From NCBI GenBank assembly GCA_028285485.1, contig JANQPC010000038.1, forward strand, positions 1 through 36,111: DNA of 36,111 nucleotides. The letters are read 5' to 3'. Source of the stretch: Paracoccaceae bacterium (GTDB taxonomy: Bacteria > Pseudomonadota > Alphaproteobacteria > Rhodobacterales > Rhodobacteraceae). Numbering within the stretch: the stretch's first letter is position 1; each line of letters opens with the position of its first letter. A program made the position numbers and the translations under genes. The notes below the pieces were generated by a model. The model worked only from the letters and a program-made list of their open reading frames with translations, did not search any database and was not told the DNA's origin. This document shows positions 6,275-14,882 of the stretch, in pieces.

Positions 6275-9103
6275 TCAATCCTTGTTTTTCAGCCCCATCA
6301 GCGCGGCGGCGAAGGGGTTGTCGGGATCGATCTTGTCTTTCTTCGGGGGCTTCGCCTCGAAGGTCTTCGCTCCGGTCTCACGCGGCGGGCGTTTGCCGCC
6401 CTTGGGCTTGCCTTTCGGCTTGCCGCGGGGGCGTGATCCGCCGCCGCCTTCGCGACGGTCGCGCCGGGGCCGGTTGCCACCCCAGGTAAAAGTATAGAAC
6501 ACTTCAATCTCGGGGCCGTCCTCGCCCGGGGCGCCGTCCGGCGTTCCCTCTGCCTCCGCCGGCGCGCTCTCACCCGCGGGCGCTTCCGCTGCGCCTTCCG
6601 GCTTGGGCTCCGCTTCGGGCGCGTCCGGTGCAGCGGGCTCTGCATCCGGCGCGAGCTCGGGCGCAGGCACCTCTGGCCCCGCGCTCTCGGATGCGGGCTC
6701 CGGCTTGGCCTCAGGCGCAGGCCGCACCTTCTCGCGTTCCCCGCGCGCGGCGTTATAGCCGAGCCCCTCCATCAGCGCAGCGAACTGGTCGAGCGTCATG
6801 CCGGTGATCGAAAGCATATCCGCCTTCGCCTCGAACCCGCCGCGGCTATCTTCGCCGCGCAGCATATCCGCGAGCCGCTCCAGCATATCGATCCGGATCG
6901 CGCGCGCGCCCGCCGCCCGATAGCCCGCCATCTCGTGATAGCCCTCCGGCGCATCGGGCGCCGTGGGCACCGTAACAAGCCCCGGGGGCGGGCTTTCGGG
7001 AAATTCCGACAGCCCCTTGGTGAGCGACCAGAGCACAAGGCGCAGCCGCGTGGGCGCGGGCTTCAGCAGAAGCGGCATGAAGATCGTGAACTGGCCGAAG
7101 CGCACCCCGTGCTTGCGCAGCGCCGCGCGCGCATCCTGATCAAGATCCTTCACCTCGCCCGCAATCGCGGCGCGCGGGATCACCCCCATCGCCTCCACCA
7201 GCCGGAAAGCGAAGCCGCGCTGAAGGCCCGTGAGCGCCTCGTCCTTCTGCATGTCGAGAAGCGGCTCAAAAAGCTTGGCGATCTTGCGATCGATGAAGTG
7301 CTGAAGCCGGCGCTGAACTTTCTGCGCCACGTCCGGCCCCGCCTCATCATCGACAAAGGCCTCTACCTGCGGCTTCAGCGGTTCGGCGCCCGAGACGAGC
7401 TTGCCGACCGCGTGCTCGCCCCACATCAGCCCGCCCTGTTCGGTAAAATCCATCTCGGTATCGGGCGCGTTGTAGAACCGGTCGGCCCGCAGATGAAACT
7501 GGGGGGTCAGCGCCGCGAGGCTGGCCTGGCGAAGGGTTTTTGCCTCATCGGGCGTGGCGCTGGCATCCTGGCGGAAGCGAAAGCCTTCGAGGCGGCCCAC
7601 GAACTGGCCCTCGACGGTTACCTCGCCCTTATCGTTCACCTCGGCCACAAGGCTCTCCCTCTGCTTCAACCGGCGGAGCAAAACCGATGTGCGCCGATCG
7701 ACAAATCGCTGCGTGAGCGCGCCGTGAAGCGCATCTGACAGGCGGTCTTCTACAGCGCGCGCCGCCGCGCGCCAATGGCTTTCATCCTCGGTCCAGCCGC
7801 TGCGCTGGGCCACATATGTCCAGGTTCGGATATAGGCGAGGCGTTTGGAGAGCGCGTCGATCTCGCCATCGGTGCGATCGATCCGCTTGATCTGGCGGGC
7901 CAGCCAATCATCGGGCACACGGCCTTTTTCATGCAGAAACCCGAAAATCGCCTGCAAGAGGCTGGCATGTTCGGCATGGCTGATACCCCGAAAATCGGGG
8001 ATCCGGCAAACATCCCAGAGCAGTTTCACCGAAGCCGGATCGGAGGCGCGCGCCCGCGTTTCGGCCACCTCTGCAAGCATCTTCAGCGCCTGCAGATCAT
8101 CGGCTTCGCGCGCCCGCACCAGCCACTCTTCGCTGGTGGGCGCCTCAAGTGCGGCGATCAGGGCATCGATCGAGCCGAAACTCAATTGCGCGTTGCGCCA
8201 ATGCAGTTTCTTGACCGGCGCAAAACGGTGTTCGGTGATGGCGCTGGCCAGCCCCTCATCGAGCGGCGGCGCCTCGCCCGTCACCCCAAACGTGCCGGGC
8301 TTGGTGTAGCGGCCCGCGCGGCCCGCGATCTGGCCCAGCTCGTTCGGCTGCAGGGGCCGCATCCGCCGCCCGTCAAACTTGCTGAGCGCGGAGAAGGCCA
8401 CATGGTCGATATCAAGGTTCAGCCCCATGCCGATGGCATCGGTGGCCACCATGTAATCGACCTCGCCCTCCTGATACATCGCCACCTGCGCGTTGCGGGT
8501 GCGGGGGCTGAGGGCGCCCATCACCACCGCCGCCCCGCCCTTCTGGCGGCGCAGCAGTTCGGCCAGCGCATAGACGCTTTCCACCGAAAAGCCGACAATC
8601 GCGGTGCGCCCCGGCATCCGGCTGATCTTCTTTGCGCCGGTATAGGCGAGATCGGAAAACCGCTCGCGGCGAAGAAACTCCACCCCCGGCACCAGCGCGG
8701 CGATGGCGGGCCGCATGGTATCGGCGCCGAGAAACATCGTTTCATGCAGCCCGCGCGCGTTCAGAAGCCTGTCGGTAAACACATGGCCGCGCTCCGGGTC
8801 GCCGCAAAGCTGGATCTCGTCCACCGCCAGAAAATCACAGCCGAGCCCCGTGGGCATCGCCTCGACGGTACAGACCCAATAGGCCGCGCGCGGTGGCACG
8901 ATCCGCTCTTCTCCGGTGACAAGCGCCACCACCGAGGGCCCGCGCAACCCCACGATGCGGTCATACACCTCGCGCGCGAGCAGGCGCAGGGGCAGGCCGA
9001 TCACCCCCGTCTTATGCGCCAGCATGCGGTCGATGGCGTAGTGGGTCTTGCCCGTATTCGTCGGGCCCAGCACGGCAAGCGTGCGGCCACCTGTGGCATT
9101 CAT
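6275..9103 (-). CDS. Suv3-type DExH RNA helicase with disordered C-terminal tail
   Basis: A 942-residue superfamily 2 helicase related to the mitochondrial degradosome helicase SUV3. Motif I is GPTNTGKT (residues 13-20), motif II is DEIQ (95-98) and motif VI is QIAGRAGRYT, so the ATPase core is intact. The middle part contains the SUV3-like helical C-terminal domain. From about residue 770 the protein is low complexity: first Ala/Pro/Glu-rich and acidic, then a basic Arg/Gly/Lys tail (about 880-930) typical of RNA-contacting regions. A role in RNA turnover or ribosome-associated remodelling is inferred from family. ATG at 9101-9103 is chosen; an upstream TTG at 9104-9106 is less likely. It is directly followed by the S4 gene, which also suggests an RNA-related function. 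Confidence 0.93.
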   Translation of the reverse strand: MNATGGRTLAVLGPTNTGKTHYAIDRMLAHKTGVIGLPLRLLAREVYDRIVGLRGPSVVALVTGEERIVPPRAAYWVCTVEAMPTGLGCDFLAVDEIQLCGDPERGHVFTDRLLNARGLHETMFLGADTMRPAIAALVPGVEFLRRERFSDLAYTGAKKISRMPGRTAIVGFSVESVYALAELLRRQKGGAAVVMGALSPRTRNAQVAMYQEGEVDYMVATDAIGMGLNLDIDHVAFSALSKFDGRRMRPLQPNELGQIAGRAGRYTKPGTFGVTGEAPPLDEGLASAITEHRFAPVKKLHWRNAQLSFGSIDALIAALEAPTSEEWLVRAREADDLQALKMLAEVAETRARASDPASVKLLWDVCRIPDFRGISHAEHASLLQAIFGFLHEKGRVPDDWLARQIKRIDRTDGEIDALSKRLAYIRTWTYVAQRSGWTEDESHWRAAARAVEDRLSDALHGALTQRFVDRRTSVLLRRLKQRESLVAEVNDKGEVTVEGQFVGRLEGFRFRQDASATPDEAKTLRQASLAALTPQFHLRADRFYNAPDTEMDFTEQGGLMWGEHAVGKLVSGAEPLKPQVEAFVDDEAGPDVAQKVQRRLQHFIDRKIAKLFEPLLDMQKDEALTGLQRGFAFRLVEAMGVIPRAAIAGEVKDLDQDARAALRKHGVRFGQFTIFMPLLLKPAPTRLRLVLWSLTKGLSEFPESPPPGLVTVPTAPDAPEGYHEMAGYRAAGARAIRIDMLERLADMLRGEDSRGGFEAKADMLSITGMTLDQFAALMEGLGYNAARGEREKVRPAPEAKPEPASESAGPEVPAPELAPDAEPAAPDAPEAEPKPEGAAEAPAGESAPAEAEGTPDGAPGEDGPEIEVFYTFTWGGNRPRRDRREGGGGSRPRGKPKGKPKGGKRPPRETGAKTFEAKPPKKDKIDPDNPFAAALMGLKNKD

Positions 9104-9321
9104 CAATTAAGGCTCGATCTGCCGCAATTGAGGGGACTAAACAGAATAGATGGGGCGCCCTCAAGGCCACTGACGCCAGCGCGGCGACAATATCGTTTAA
9201 AAGCCGTTAAATCATGAGATCCTGGACGCAAAACTACCGATATCGTGTACGATGGTGGTGTGGCCGGTGCGCGTGTGTTTTTGTGCCGGCGGGGAAGACT
9301 GCCATGTTGAAGGGTACGGTA

Positions 9322-9543
9322 ATGGTTCTGAAATCAAGCCTCGCCGCTCTGGCGAGCGTTCTTTGCCTTGCATCTGCTGCAAGTGCATCCGAGCCCGCGG
9401 CGCCGGGCGCCAAGGTTCACACCGAAATCACCGAAACCAAGGCCATGCTGCGCCCCAAGGCGCGCCCGAACGGGGTTGAAACCTCGATCCGCCCGCGCCC
9501 GCGCGCGGCGCTGGAGGCTGCGCAGGTGATCGCGCTGCGGTAA
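9322..9543 (+). CDS. Small secreted/periplasmic protein of unknown function
   Basis: A 73-codon gene with a clear Sec signal peptide: VLKSS, a hydrophobic core LAALASVLCLASA, and a likely cleavage after ASA near residue 22. The mature part is only about 50 residues, rich in Pro, Ala and Arg, and without cysteine. ATG at 9322 is preferred because a GAAGGG box lies about seven bases upstream; an in-frame ATG at 9304 would add six residues. It stands alone, divergent from the helicase. I recognise no family. Its basic, proline-rich mature sequence might simply be disordered. Confidence 0.6.
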   Translation: MVLKSSLAALASVLCLASAASASEPAAPGAKVHTEITETKAMLRPKARPNGVETSIRPRPRAALEAAQVIALR

Positions 9544-9559
9544 ACGGAAGCGGTTAGGG

Positions 9560-9578
9560 GTGGGGCCGGAGACCCCAC
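9560..9578 (+). terminator. Possible terminator of the small secreted protein gene
   Basis: A GTGGGG / CCCCAC stem with a 7-base loop lies 17 bases after the stop codon and is followed by a T-containing but not T-rich stretch (TTTCTTC from 9582). A weak but well-placed candidate. The rest of the gap to 9825 is GC-rich with small palindromes, for example GGGCC-GCA-GGCCC near 9627-9639. I see no gene in it. Confidence 0.35.
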
Positions 9579-9825
9579 GCGTTTCTTCGGCATCCCGCGC
9601 TTTGCAAACCTGGGCGCGGAATCAAGGGCCGCAGGCCCGCCGCGCCCACCCGCGGCCCGGCGATTGGGTGAAGTTATCGCACCGAACGCACGCATTGCGG
9701 GGCCGCCGGAATAAAGCAAGCAGAAGAGATGCTGCATCGCCGTGCCTGGGCCCCGGCTACGGCCCGGTTCGCTCCCCGTGGCCAAACGATCTGAATCCTG
9801 GATGTTCTGGCGGCGCGGCCCCAGC

Positions 9826-10377
9826 CTAAAGCGAGGTTCCCTCCACAGCGCTTTCCAAACGGTCAATCGCCGCCGCCAGCCCTTCGCGCGAGGGCGTGAT
9901 ATCGGCCACGCGGCGGCTGATTTCGAGCGCTTCCTCAAGAAAGCCCAACTCTTCGAGAATCGCCGCCAGCCCCGTCAGCGCCTCGAAATGCTGCGGGTTG
10001 CGGATAAGCGTGGCGCGCAGATCGTCAATCGCCGGGCCGTACATGCTTTCCAGAAAATAGGCATTCGCCCGCAAACTATAAGCATGGGCCAGATCCGGGG
10101 CGTGATCGATCAGCGCGGTAAGATGTTCAATCGCCTGCGCCGAATCACGCGCTTCCAACGCCTCATTCCCGCGCCGCATCAGAAGATCGAGCGAGGGAGA
10201 GCCGGTTTTGGCCCACTCATCGAGGATCCGGCCCTCGATCACACGGGCCGCTTCTGGTTCTGCCTGCCGCAGTGCCTCGAAAAGATCGCTCAGATCTTCT
10301 TCCTGCGCGTGCCCCGGCGCGGAAAAAACCAGCACCATCGCACCTGCCGCCACGACAGATTTGAACCTTTGTTGCAT
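9826..10377 (-). CDS. Secreted tetratricopeptide-repeat protein
   Basis: A protein of about 183 residues. The N-terminus MQQRFKSVVAAGAMVLVFSA with PGHAQ is a Sec signal peptide with probable cleavage after HAQ. The mature part carries about three TPR units, with helix pairs such as GNEALEARDSAQAIEHLTALI, AYSLRANAYFLESMYGPAIDDL and ALTGLAAILEELGFLEEALEI. It therefore probably acts as a periplasmic protein-protein scaffold. Two start codons are possible: ATG at 10375-10377, and ATG at 10384-10386, which sits very close to a GGGAG box. Both leave the signal peptide intact. It is divergent from the SCP2 gene. The partner is unknown. Confidence 0.82.
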   Translation of the reverse strand: MQQRFKSVVAAGAMVLVFSAPGHAQEEDLSDLFEALRQAEPEAARVIEGRILDEWAKTGSPSLDLLMRRGNEALEARDSAQAIEHLTALIDHAPDLAHAYSLRANAYFLESMYGPAIDDLRATLIRNPQHFEALTGLAAILEELGFLEEALEISRRVADITPSREGLAAAIDRLESAVEGTSL

Positions 10378-10454
10378 CGCCGTCATAACTCCCACGATAG
10401 ACCGGATCGCGGGAAAATCACCCCCTTTCGGCAGCACAAGTTCGGGAGACAACC

Positions 10455-10742
10455 ATGAGCGACGTGATCGCACAGGCCGTCGATGCCCTTAGCGGCAAGC
10501 TTTCAGGGGCCTTTGACGGCTCCGCCAAATTCGTGATCGAAGACGAAGGCGCGATCATGCTCGATGGCGCGGGCGTGCGGGCGGGCGATGAAGAGGCCGA
10601 TGTGACGCTGACCGCCGATACCGATACCTTCCGCGCCATCCTCGATGGCGAGTTGAACCCAACCTCCGCCTTCATGTCGGGGCGCCTGAAGGTGGATGGC
10701 GATATGGGCACGGCGATGAAGCTCGGCGGCGTGCTGGGCTAG
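10455..10742 (+). CDS. SCP2 sterol-binding domain protein
   Basis: A 95-residue single-domain protein matching the SCP-2 sterol-transfer fold: an N-terminal helix (VIAQAVDALSGKL), the FDGSAKFVIEDEGAIMLDG hairpin, and the typical ADVTLTADTDTFRAILDGELNPTSAFMSGRLKVDGD run, ending MGTAMKLGGVL. It presumably binds a lipid or acyl chain; bacterial ligands are mostly unknown. ATG start with a GGGAGA box. The downstream hydrolase gene begins six bases after its stop, so the two form a pair, and the neighbour's resemblance to lysophospholipases fits a lipid-related function. Confidence 0.9.
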   Translation: MSDVIAQAVDALSGKLSGAFDGSAKFVIEDEGAIMLDGAGVRAGDEEADVTLTADTDTFRAILDGELNPTSAFMSGRLKVDGDMGTAMKLGGVLG

Positions 10743-10747
10743 CACAG

Positions 10748-11689
10748 GTGGAGCCCGCGCCGTTTCACGCCGATCTCCCCGAGGGGCCCGAAGGCGGCGC
10801 GGCGGTCTGGGCCACCACCGAAGACGATCTGCGCATTCGCATCGGCCACTGGCCGGGCGCGGGCGAAGGCGCCGCCCCCGGCACGATCTTCCTCTTCCCC
10901 GGTCGCAGCGAATACATCGAAAAATACGGAAAGGCAGCGCGGGTTTTCACGGCGCTGGGCTGGCACCTGCTGGCCGTGGACTGGCGCGGCCAGGGGCTGG
11001 CCGACCGGATGCTTGACGATCCCATGGTGGGCCATGTCGCGCGTTTCTCCGATTACCAGCGCGATGTGGCCGAGCTTATCGCCTTTGCCGAGGCCCGCGA
11101 TCTGCCTCGGCCCTGGATGCTGATCGGCCATTCCATGGGCGGTTGCATCGCGCTGCGCACGGTCAGCGAACGCGATTGCTTTGCCGCGGTCGCCTTCAGC
11201 GCGCCGATGTGGGGCATAAACATCGCACCCGCCCTGCGCCCGCTTTCGCGCACCGTTCCGTGGATCGCCGAGCGGCTTGGCTTTGGCGGGCGCTATGCGC
11301 CTACCACCGGGGGCGAAAGCTACCTTCTTTCGCAACCCTTCGATGACAATGTGCTCACGACCGACCGCGCGATGTGGGAGTATATGAAACGCCATGTGAG
11401 CGACGTGCCGCGCTTCCGGCTTGGTGGCCCGAGCCTGACCTGGCTGGCCGAGGCGCTTGCCGAAACGCGAATGCTCGTGGCCGCGCCACGCCCGAAGATG
11501 CCCGCACATGTCAGCGTGGGGGCGCTGGAAAAGATCGTGGATGCCGAGGCGATTGCCACCGTGGCCGCCGCCTGGCCGGGGGCCACGCGCGAGGTGATCC
11601 CGGGCGCCGAACATGAGCTGATGATGGAGCGGGAGGAGGTGCGCGCGGGCTTCTTTGCGCGGGCAGACGCGCTCTTCCGCGCCGCCTGA
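10748..11689 (+). CDS. Alpha/beta hydrolase, monoacylglycerol lipase / lysophospholipase L2 type
   Basis: A 313-residue cytoplasmic hydrolase of the PldB/monoacylglycerol-lipase group. The nucleophile elbow GHSMGG puts the catalytic Ser at 129. The catalytic His is probably His289 (in GAEHELMMERE, which is typical of this group), and the VDWRGQGLADR segment after the second strand is also characteristic. Substrate is likely a lysophospholipid or monoacylglycerol. It begins with GTG at 10748, six bases after the SCP2 stop, with no strong ribosome binding site, so translation is probably coupled to SCP2. Annotation as PldB is plausible, but the exact substrate is not readable from sequence. Confidence 0.88.
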   Translation: MEPAPFHADLPEGPEGGAAVWATTEDDLRIRIGHWPGAGEGAAPGTIFLFPGRSEYIEKYGKAARVFTALGWHLLAVDWRGQGLADRMLDDPMVGHVARFSDYQRDVAELIAFAEARDLPRPWMLIGHSMGGCIALRTVSERDCFAAVAFSAPMWGINIAPALRPLSRTVPWIAERLGFGGRYAPTTGGESYLLSQPFDDNVLTTDRAMWEYMKRHVSDVPRFRLGGPSLTWLAEALAETRMLVAAPRPKMPAHVSVGALEKIVDAEAIATVAAAWPGATREVIPGAEHELMMEREEVRAGFFARADALFRAA

Positions 11690-11693
11690 GCCG

Positions 11694-12431
11694 CTATTCC
11701 GCCGCCGCCGCGGCAGGCGCAAAGCACCGCGCATGCCAGCCCGCGATACGCCCCGCCACCGCGCCCGGCATCTCGAAAGGCAGCGCGTGGCCGCCTTCGA
11801 GAAACACCTCGATCTCGCCCTCCAGCAGCTCGGCCAGCGCCTGCGCCTCGCTGGGCCGGCGGTTGCAATCGGCCGCGCCGTGCAGGATCAGCGTGGGCAC
11901 CCGCCGGTCGCCTCCGATGCGGCCCGCCGGCACGCGGGTTGCCGCAAGCACCCGATCAAACGCCCCCGATGTCATCTGGCCCGCGATCCGGGCAAGCCCC
12001 CGCACATTCCCGGATGAGGGTGAAGCGAACCAGCCTGCCATCAGCGGCTCCAGAAATGCCGCGCGCGGCGCGGGCGTGTGGCCCCTGGCGGCAAGCCCGG
12101 CCACCGTAGAGGGGCCCCAGGCCGGCCCGAGCCCCGCACCGATCAGCACAAGCCCCGCGGGCGGCGCGGGCCAATCGCGCAGCGCCTGCAGCGCCACGCG
12201 CGCGCCGAAGCCAAAGCCCACCAGCACGGGGCCCTCGCCCATGTATCGCTGCGCCAGCGCGGCGGCCTGGGCGGAAAGCCCCACATCCGCCGCGCAGGCC
12301 TCGATCCCATGGCCCAGAAGATCCGGCGCAGACACCACGGCGCCTGGCACTTCTTCCGTCAGGCACCGGCTCAGGGGCGCCATTGCCCGGCCTGTCAGAT
12401 AGGCCCCGTGAAGGATAACAAACCGGGTCAT
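11694..12431 (-). CDS. Alpha/beta hydrolase-fold protein lacking the nucleophile serine
   Basis: A 245-residue alpha/beta-hydrolase-fold protein: FVILHGAYLTG at the oxyanion-hole strand, LVGFGFGARVAL at the elbow, PTLILHGAADCNRRP at the acid strand, and EGGHALPFE with the usual histidine. The elbow reads G-F-G-F-G (residues 72-76), so the catalytic Ser expected at 74 is Gly. Unless a non-canonical residue substitutes, it should not be a serine hydrolase and may be a binding or regulatory protein. The ATG overlaps the TGA of the upstream aldolase gene in an ATGA, so the two are co-translated. A longer frame extends upstream to 12488, but the ATGA start at 12431 aligns with the beginning of the fold. 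Confidence 0.85.
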   Translation of the reverse strand: MTRFVILHGAYLTGRAMAPLSRCLTEEVPGAVVSAPDLLGHGIEACAADVGLSAQAAALAQRYMGEGPVLVGFGFGARVALQALRDWPAPPAGLVLIGAGLGPAWGPSTVAGLAARGHTPAPRAAFLEPLMAGWFASPSSGNVRGLARIAGQMTSGAFDRVLAATRVPAGRIGGDRRVPTLILHGAADCNRRPSEAQALAELLEGEIEVFLEGGHALPFEMPGAVAGRIAGWHARCFAPAAAAAE

Positions 12432-13198
12432 GCGCCGCCCAGCCCGTGGATACCGGCCGCCTCGGCGGTGGCGCCCGCGCGCATCCAACTATGTTCGGAG
12501 GCGATGAAGAACATCGTCAGCCCATGCGCGGCCCAGGCTTGCGCCGCCTCGGCATTGGGCACGAAGGTCATATACGCCTTGCCCGCGCCCTTAGCCGCCG
12601 CGCCCACCGCGGCGAGCGCCGCCTCAAGCTCCGGCGAGGCCTGATCGCGTTTGCCATAGCCCACCGAAAGATCCGCGGGGCCGATGAAAAGGCCATCAAT
12701 GCCGTCAACCGCAGCAATCCCTGCGGCCGCCTCAACCCCCGCCGGCTCCTCGATCTGCGCGATGACGATCGTTTCGGCCGCAGAGCGATCCAGCAGATCG
12801 CCCATCTTCTGCGTGGCAAAGCCTGCCCAACGGCTGGACCCAGCATAGCCGCGCCCGCCAAGCCCGAAGCGCGCGGCCTTGGCAATGCCCTGCGCCTGCG
12901 CAACCGTTTCCACATGGGGGCAGACAACGCCCACCGCGCCCGCATCGAGCGCCTGCAGGATGTGCTCGGGGCTTGCCGCGGCCACCCGCACCAGCACCGG
13001 GAAATCGAGCGCCCGCGCCACCGCCAGGCAGCTATCCATGCGCGCCCGGTCAAACGGCGCGTGTTCGGCATCAAGGCACAGAAAATCAAGGCCGGACCGG
13101 GCGAGCACCTCGACCAGCTCATAGGCGGGCGTTTTCAGGAACGTCCCCGCCAGATATTCGCCCGCAAGCATCCGCTCGCGGAAATCAGCCGTCGCCAT
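12428..13198 (-). CDS. HpcH/HpaI family aldolase
   Basis: A 256-residue class II (metal-dependent) pyruvate aldolase of the HpaI / 2-dehydro-3-deoxyglucarate aldolase family. It cleaves 4-hydroxy-2-oxo acids to pyruvate plus an aldehyde. Residues matching the HpaI active site are present: His46 in DAEHAPFD, Arg71 in VLVRV, Glu150 in AQIEEPAG and Asp176 in GPADLS, the last two being metal ligands. The exact substrate (heptanedioate, rhamnonate or glucarate type) cannot be told. No sugar-acid or homoprotocatechuate cluster is nearby. Its only operon partner is the nucleophile-less hydrolase downstream, joined by an ATGA overlap. Confidence 0.93.
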   Translation of the reverse strand: MATADFRERMLAGEYLAGTFLKTPAYELVEVLARSGLDFLCLDAEHAPFDRARMDSCLAVARALDFPVLVRVAAASPEHILQALDAGAVGVVCPHVETVAQAQGIAKAARFGLGGRGYAGSSRWAGFATQKMGDLLDRSAAETIVIAQIEEPAGVEAAAGIAAVDGIDGLFIGPADLSVGYGKRDQASPELEAALAAVGAAAKGAGKAYMTFVPNAEAAQAWAAHGLTMFFIASEHSWMRAGATAEAAGIHGLGGA

Positions 13199-13260
13199 TA
13201 CGCTTCCCCACCGTTTGGCGGATCAGCCTACGCGCGCTGCATTCGATTGCAAGAAAATCC

Positions 13261-13785
13261 TCAGGAGGCTTTTTCGAAGATGATCGTCACATCACCAATA
13301 TCCACGCCAAAGCGCTTCATATAGGCCCGGTTCAACAATCGATCCTCGCTCAGAAGCCACATCCAGTCATCGAAAGTCACCCGCAGGGTGCCGTCGGGCA
13401 CCGGCAGGTCGATCGTGTATTGCCAGTTGAATGTATCTCCGCGCTCTTCGCCCGTGGCCGTGCCGATCACGCCCGGCGCGGTGCCCTCCCAGGTCTCCGC
13501 CCCGGTTTTGCGCAAGCTCCAGATGCGCTGTTCGGTGGAGCCGTCTTCATAAGTGAAATCCTCCACCAACCGCAGGGTTTCGCCATCCCAGGTGCCGTCA
13601 ATCGTTACCTCGAAGCGGCGGCGCACGGTGCCGAAGATATCCTGAAACTGGCCATAGGCGATCAATTCGCCCGCGAAGAACTCCTCAAGGTTCAGCTCGC
13701 GGTCGGTCAAGTTGGGGTCGTCGAGGCCGGGCTTGCCGGTGCAGGCGGCAAGAAACAGCATGGCGGCGGCGGCGAGAAGGCGCAT
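13261..13785 (-). CDS. DUF3833 family lipoprotein
   Basis: A 174-residue predicted lipoprotein. MRLLAAAAMLFLAAC is a short lipoprotein signal with the lipobox LAAC; Cys15 would be acylated. The rest is a beta-rich domain matching DUF3833 by its recognisable blocks: the FFAGELIAYGQFQD motif, TIDGTWDGETLRLVEDFTY and VTFDDWMWLL. These proteins look like lipocalin-like barrels, but their function is not known. The start at ATG 13783-13785 is chosen because a CGGAG box lies seven bases upstream and the signal peptide begins there; the frame reaches a TTG at 13806. It is divergent from ttcA. Confidence 0.88.
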   Translation of the reverse strand: MRLLAAAAMLFLAACTGKPGLDDPNLTDRELNLEEFFAGELIAYGQFQDIFGTVRRRFEVTIDGTWDGETLRLVEDFTYEDGSTEQRIWSLRKTGAETWEGTAPGVIGTATGEERGDTFNWQYTIDLPVPDGTLRVTFDDWMWLLSEDRLLNRAYMKRFGVDIGDVTIIFEKAS

Positions 13786-13907
13786 GGGCAGGCTCCGGTG
13801 GTTCAAATCTGATACGCAGGTGCCGCCCGCCCGGATGACCGCCCGATGAGCCTTGGCAAGCCCCGCGCCCCTGCGCTACCCCCGGCGGGAGAAAGCCGCG
13901 AGGCCCC

Positions 13908-14759
13908 ATGCTTGATGATCCTGACGATATCCACCCGCTCTTCGCAGGCGCGCCGAAAACCACCGAGTTCCGGAAGCTGCGCAAGCGGATCATCCGCGAA
14001 ACCCGCGAGGCCATAGAGCGTTATGGCATGATCGAACGGGGTGCGCGCTGGCTCGTCTGCCTTTCGGGCGGGAAAGACAGCTATACGCTTCTGGCCGCGC
14101 TGACCGAACTCAAATGGCGCGGCCTGCTGCCGGTGGAGATCCTCGCCTGCAATCTCGATCAGGGGCAACCGGGCTTTCCCGCAACCGTGCTGCCGGAATT
14201 TCTGGGGCGCATGGGGGTGCCGCACCGGATCGAGTATCAGGACACCTATTCGATCGTTGTCGATAAAGTGCCCCAGGGCCGCACCTATTGCGCGCTGTGC
14301 TCGCGGCTCCGGCGCGGCAATCTCTATCGGATCGCGCGGGAAGAAGGCTGCTCCGCCGTGGTGCTGGGCCACCACCGCGACGATATCGTTGAAACCTTCT
14401 TCCTGAACCTCTTCCACGGCGGCAAGCTTGCCACGATGCCGCCGAAACTTCTCAACGAAGAGGGCGATCTCTTCGTTTACCGCCCCCTGGCCCATGTGGC
14501 CGAGGCCGATTGCGCGCGGTTTTCGCACGCCATGGGCTACCCGATCATCCCTTGCGATCTCTGCGGAAGCCAGGATGGCCTGCAGCGCCAGGCAATCAAG
14601 GCGATGCTCGATGGATGGGAGGCCAAGGCGCCCGGGCGGCGGCAAAAGATCTTCAGCGCGTTGATGCAGGCGCGTCCCTCGCATCTGCTCGACCCTGCGC
14701 TTTTCGATTTCGCGGGCCTCGCCCGGCGCGGCGGCACTGCCGAAACCGGCGAGTTTTAG
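13908..14759 (+). CDS. ttcA: tRNA 2-thiocytidine(32) synthetase TtcA
   Basis: A 283-residue cytoplasmic enzyme that thiolates C32 of certain tRNAs, using ATP and an iron-sulfur cluster. The PP-loop SGGKDS is at residues 53-58. The two conserved CxxC pairs are Cys128/Cys131 ([10 protein letters not shown]) and Cys216/Cys219 (CDLCGSQ), and the [10 protein letters not shown] block typical of the TtcA/TilS superfamily is also present. Length is normal. In related genomes ttcA sits near rpmH-rnpA-yidC; here it precedes an EAL-domain gene and yidC, while rnpA and rpmH are not seen in the window. Identification is firm. Confidence 0.96.
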   Translation: MLDDPDDIHPLFAGAPKTTEFRKLRKRIIRETREAIERYGMIERGARWLVCLSGGKDSYTLLAALTELKWRGLLPVEILACNLDQGQPGFPATVLPEFLGRMGVPHRIEYQDTYSIVVDKVPQGRTYCALCSRLRRGNLYRIAREEGCSAVVLGHHRDDIVETFFLNLFHGGKLATMPPKLLNEEGDLFVYRPLAHVAEADCARFSHAMGYPIIPCDLCGSQDGLQRQAIKAMLDGWEAKAPGRRQKIFSALMQARPSHLLDPALFDFAGLARRGGTAETGEF

Positions 14760-14882
14760 GCACTTCGGGCCCGCGCCCCGACCCGCCATTAACGCTGCCC
14801 TTAAGCTGCGCGGCTAGCGTTCCTCCGCATGGGCCGCGTTCGGCGGCGCTTTTGGATCGGAACAGGCTAGGGTTCAAACAAG

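Noticed and set aside
7775-9217. 480-codon plus-strand frame opposite the helicase
   Set aside because: Antisense shadow of a GC-rich gene; no domain, no plausible ribosome binding site, composition dominated by Arg, His, Gly and Gln.
9560-9829. 89-codon plus-strand frame in the gap between the small secreted gene and the TPR gene
   Set aside because: Composition looks like GC-rich non-coding DNA with palindromes; no signal peptide, domain or ribosome binding site.
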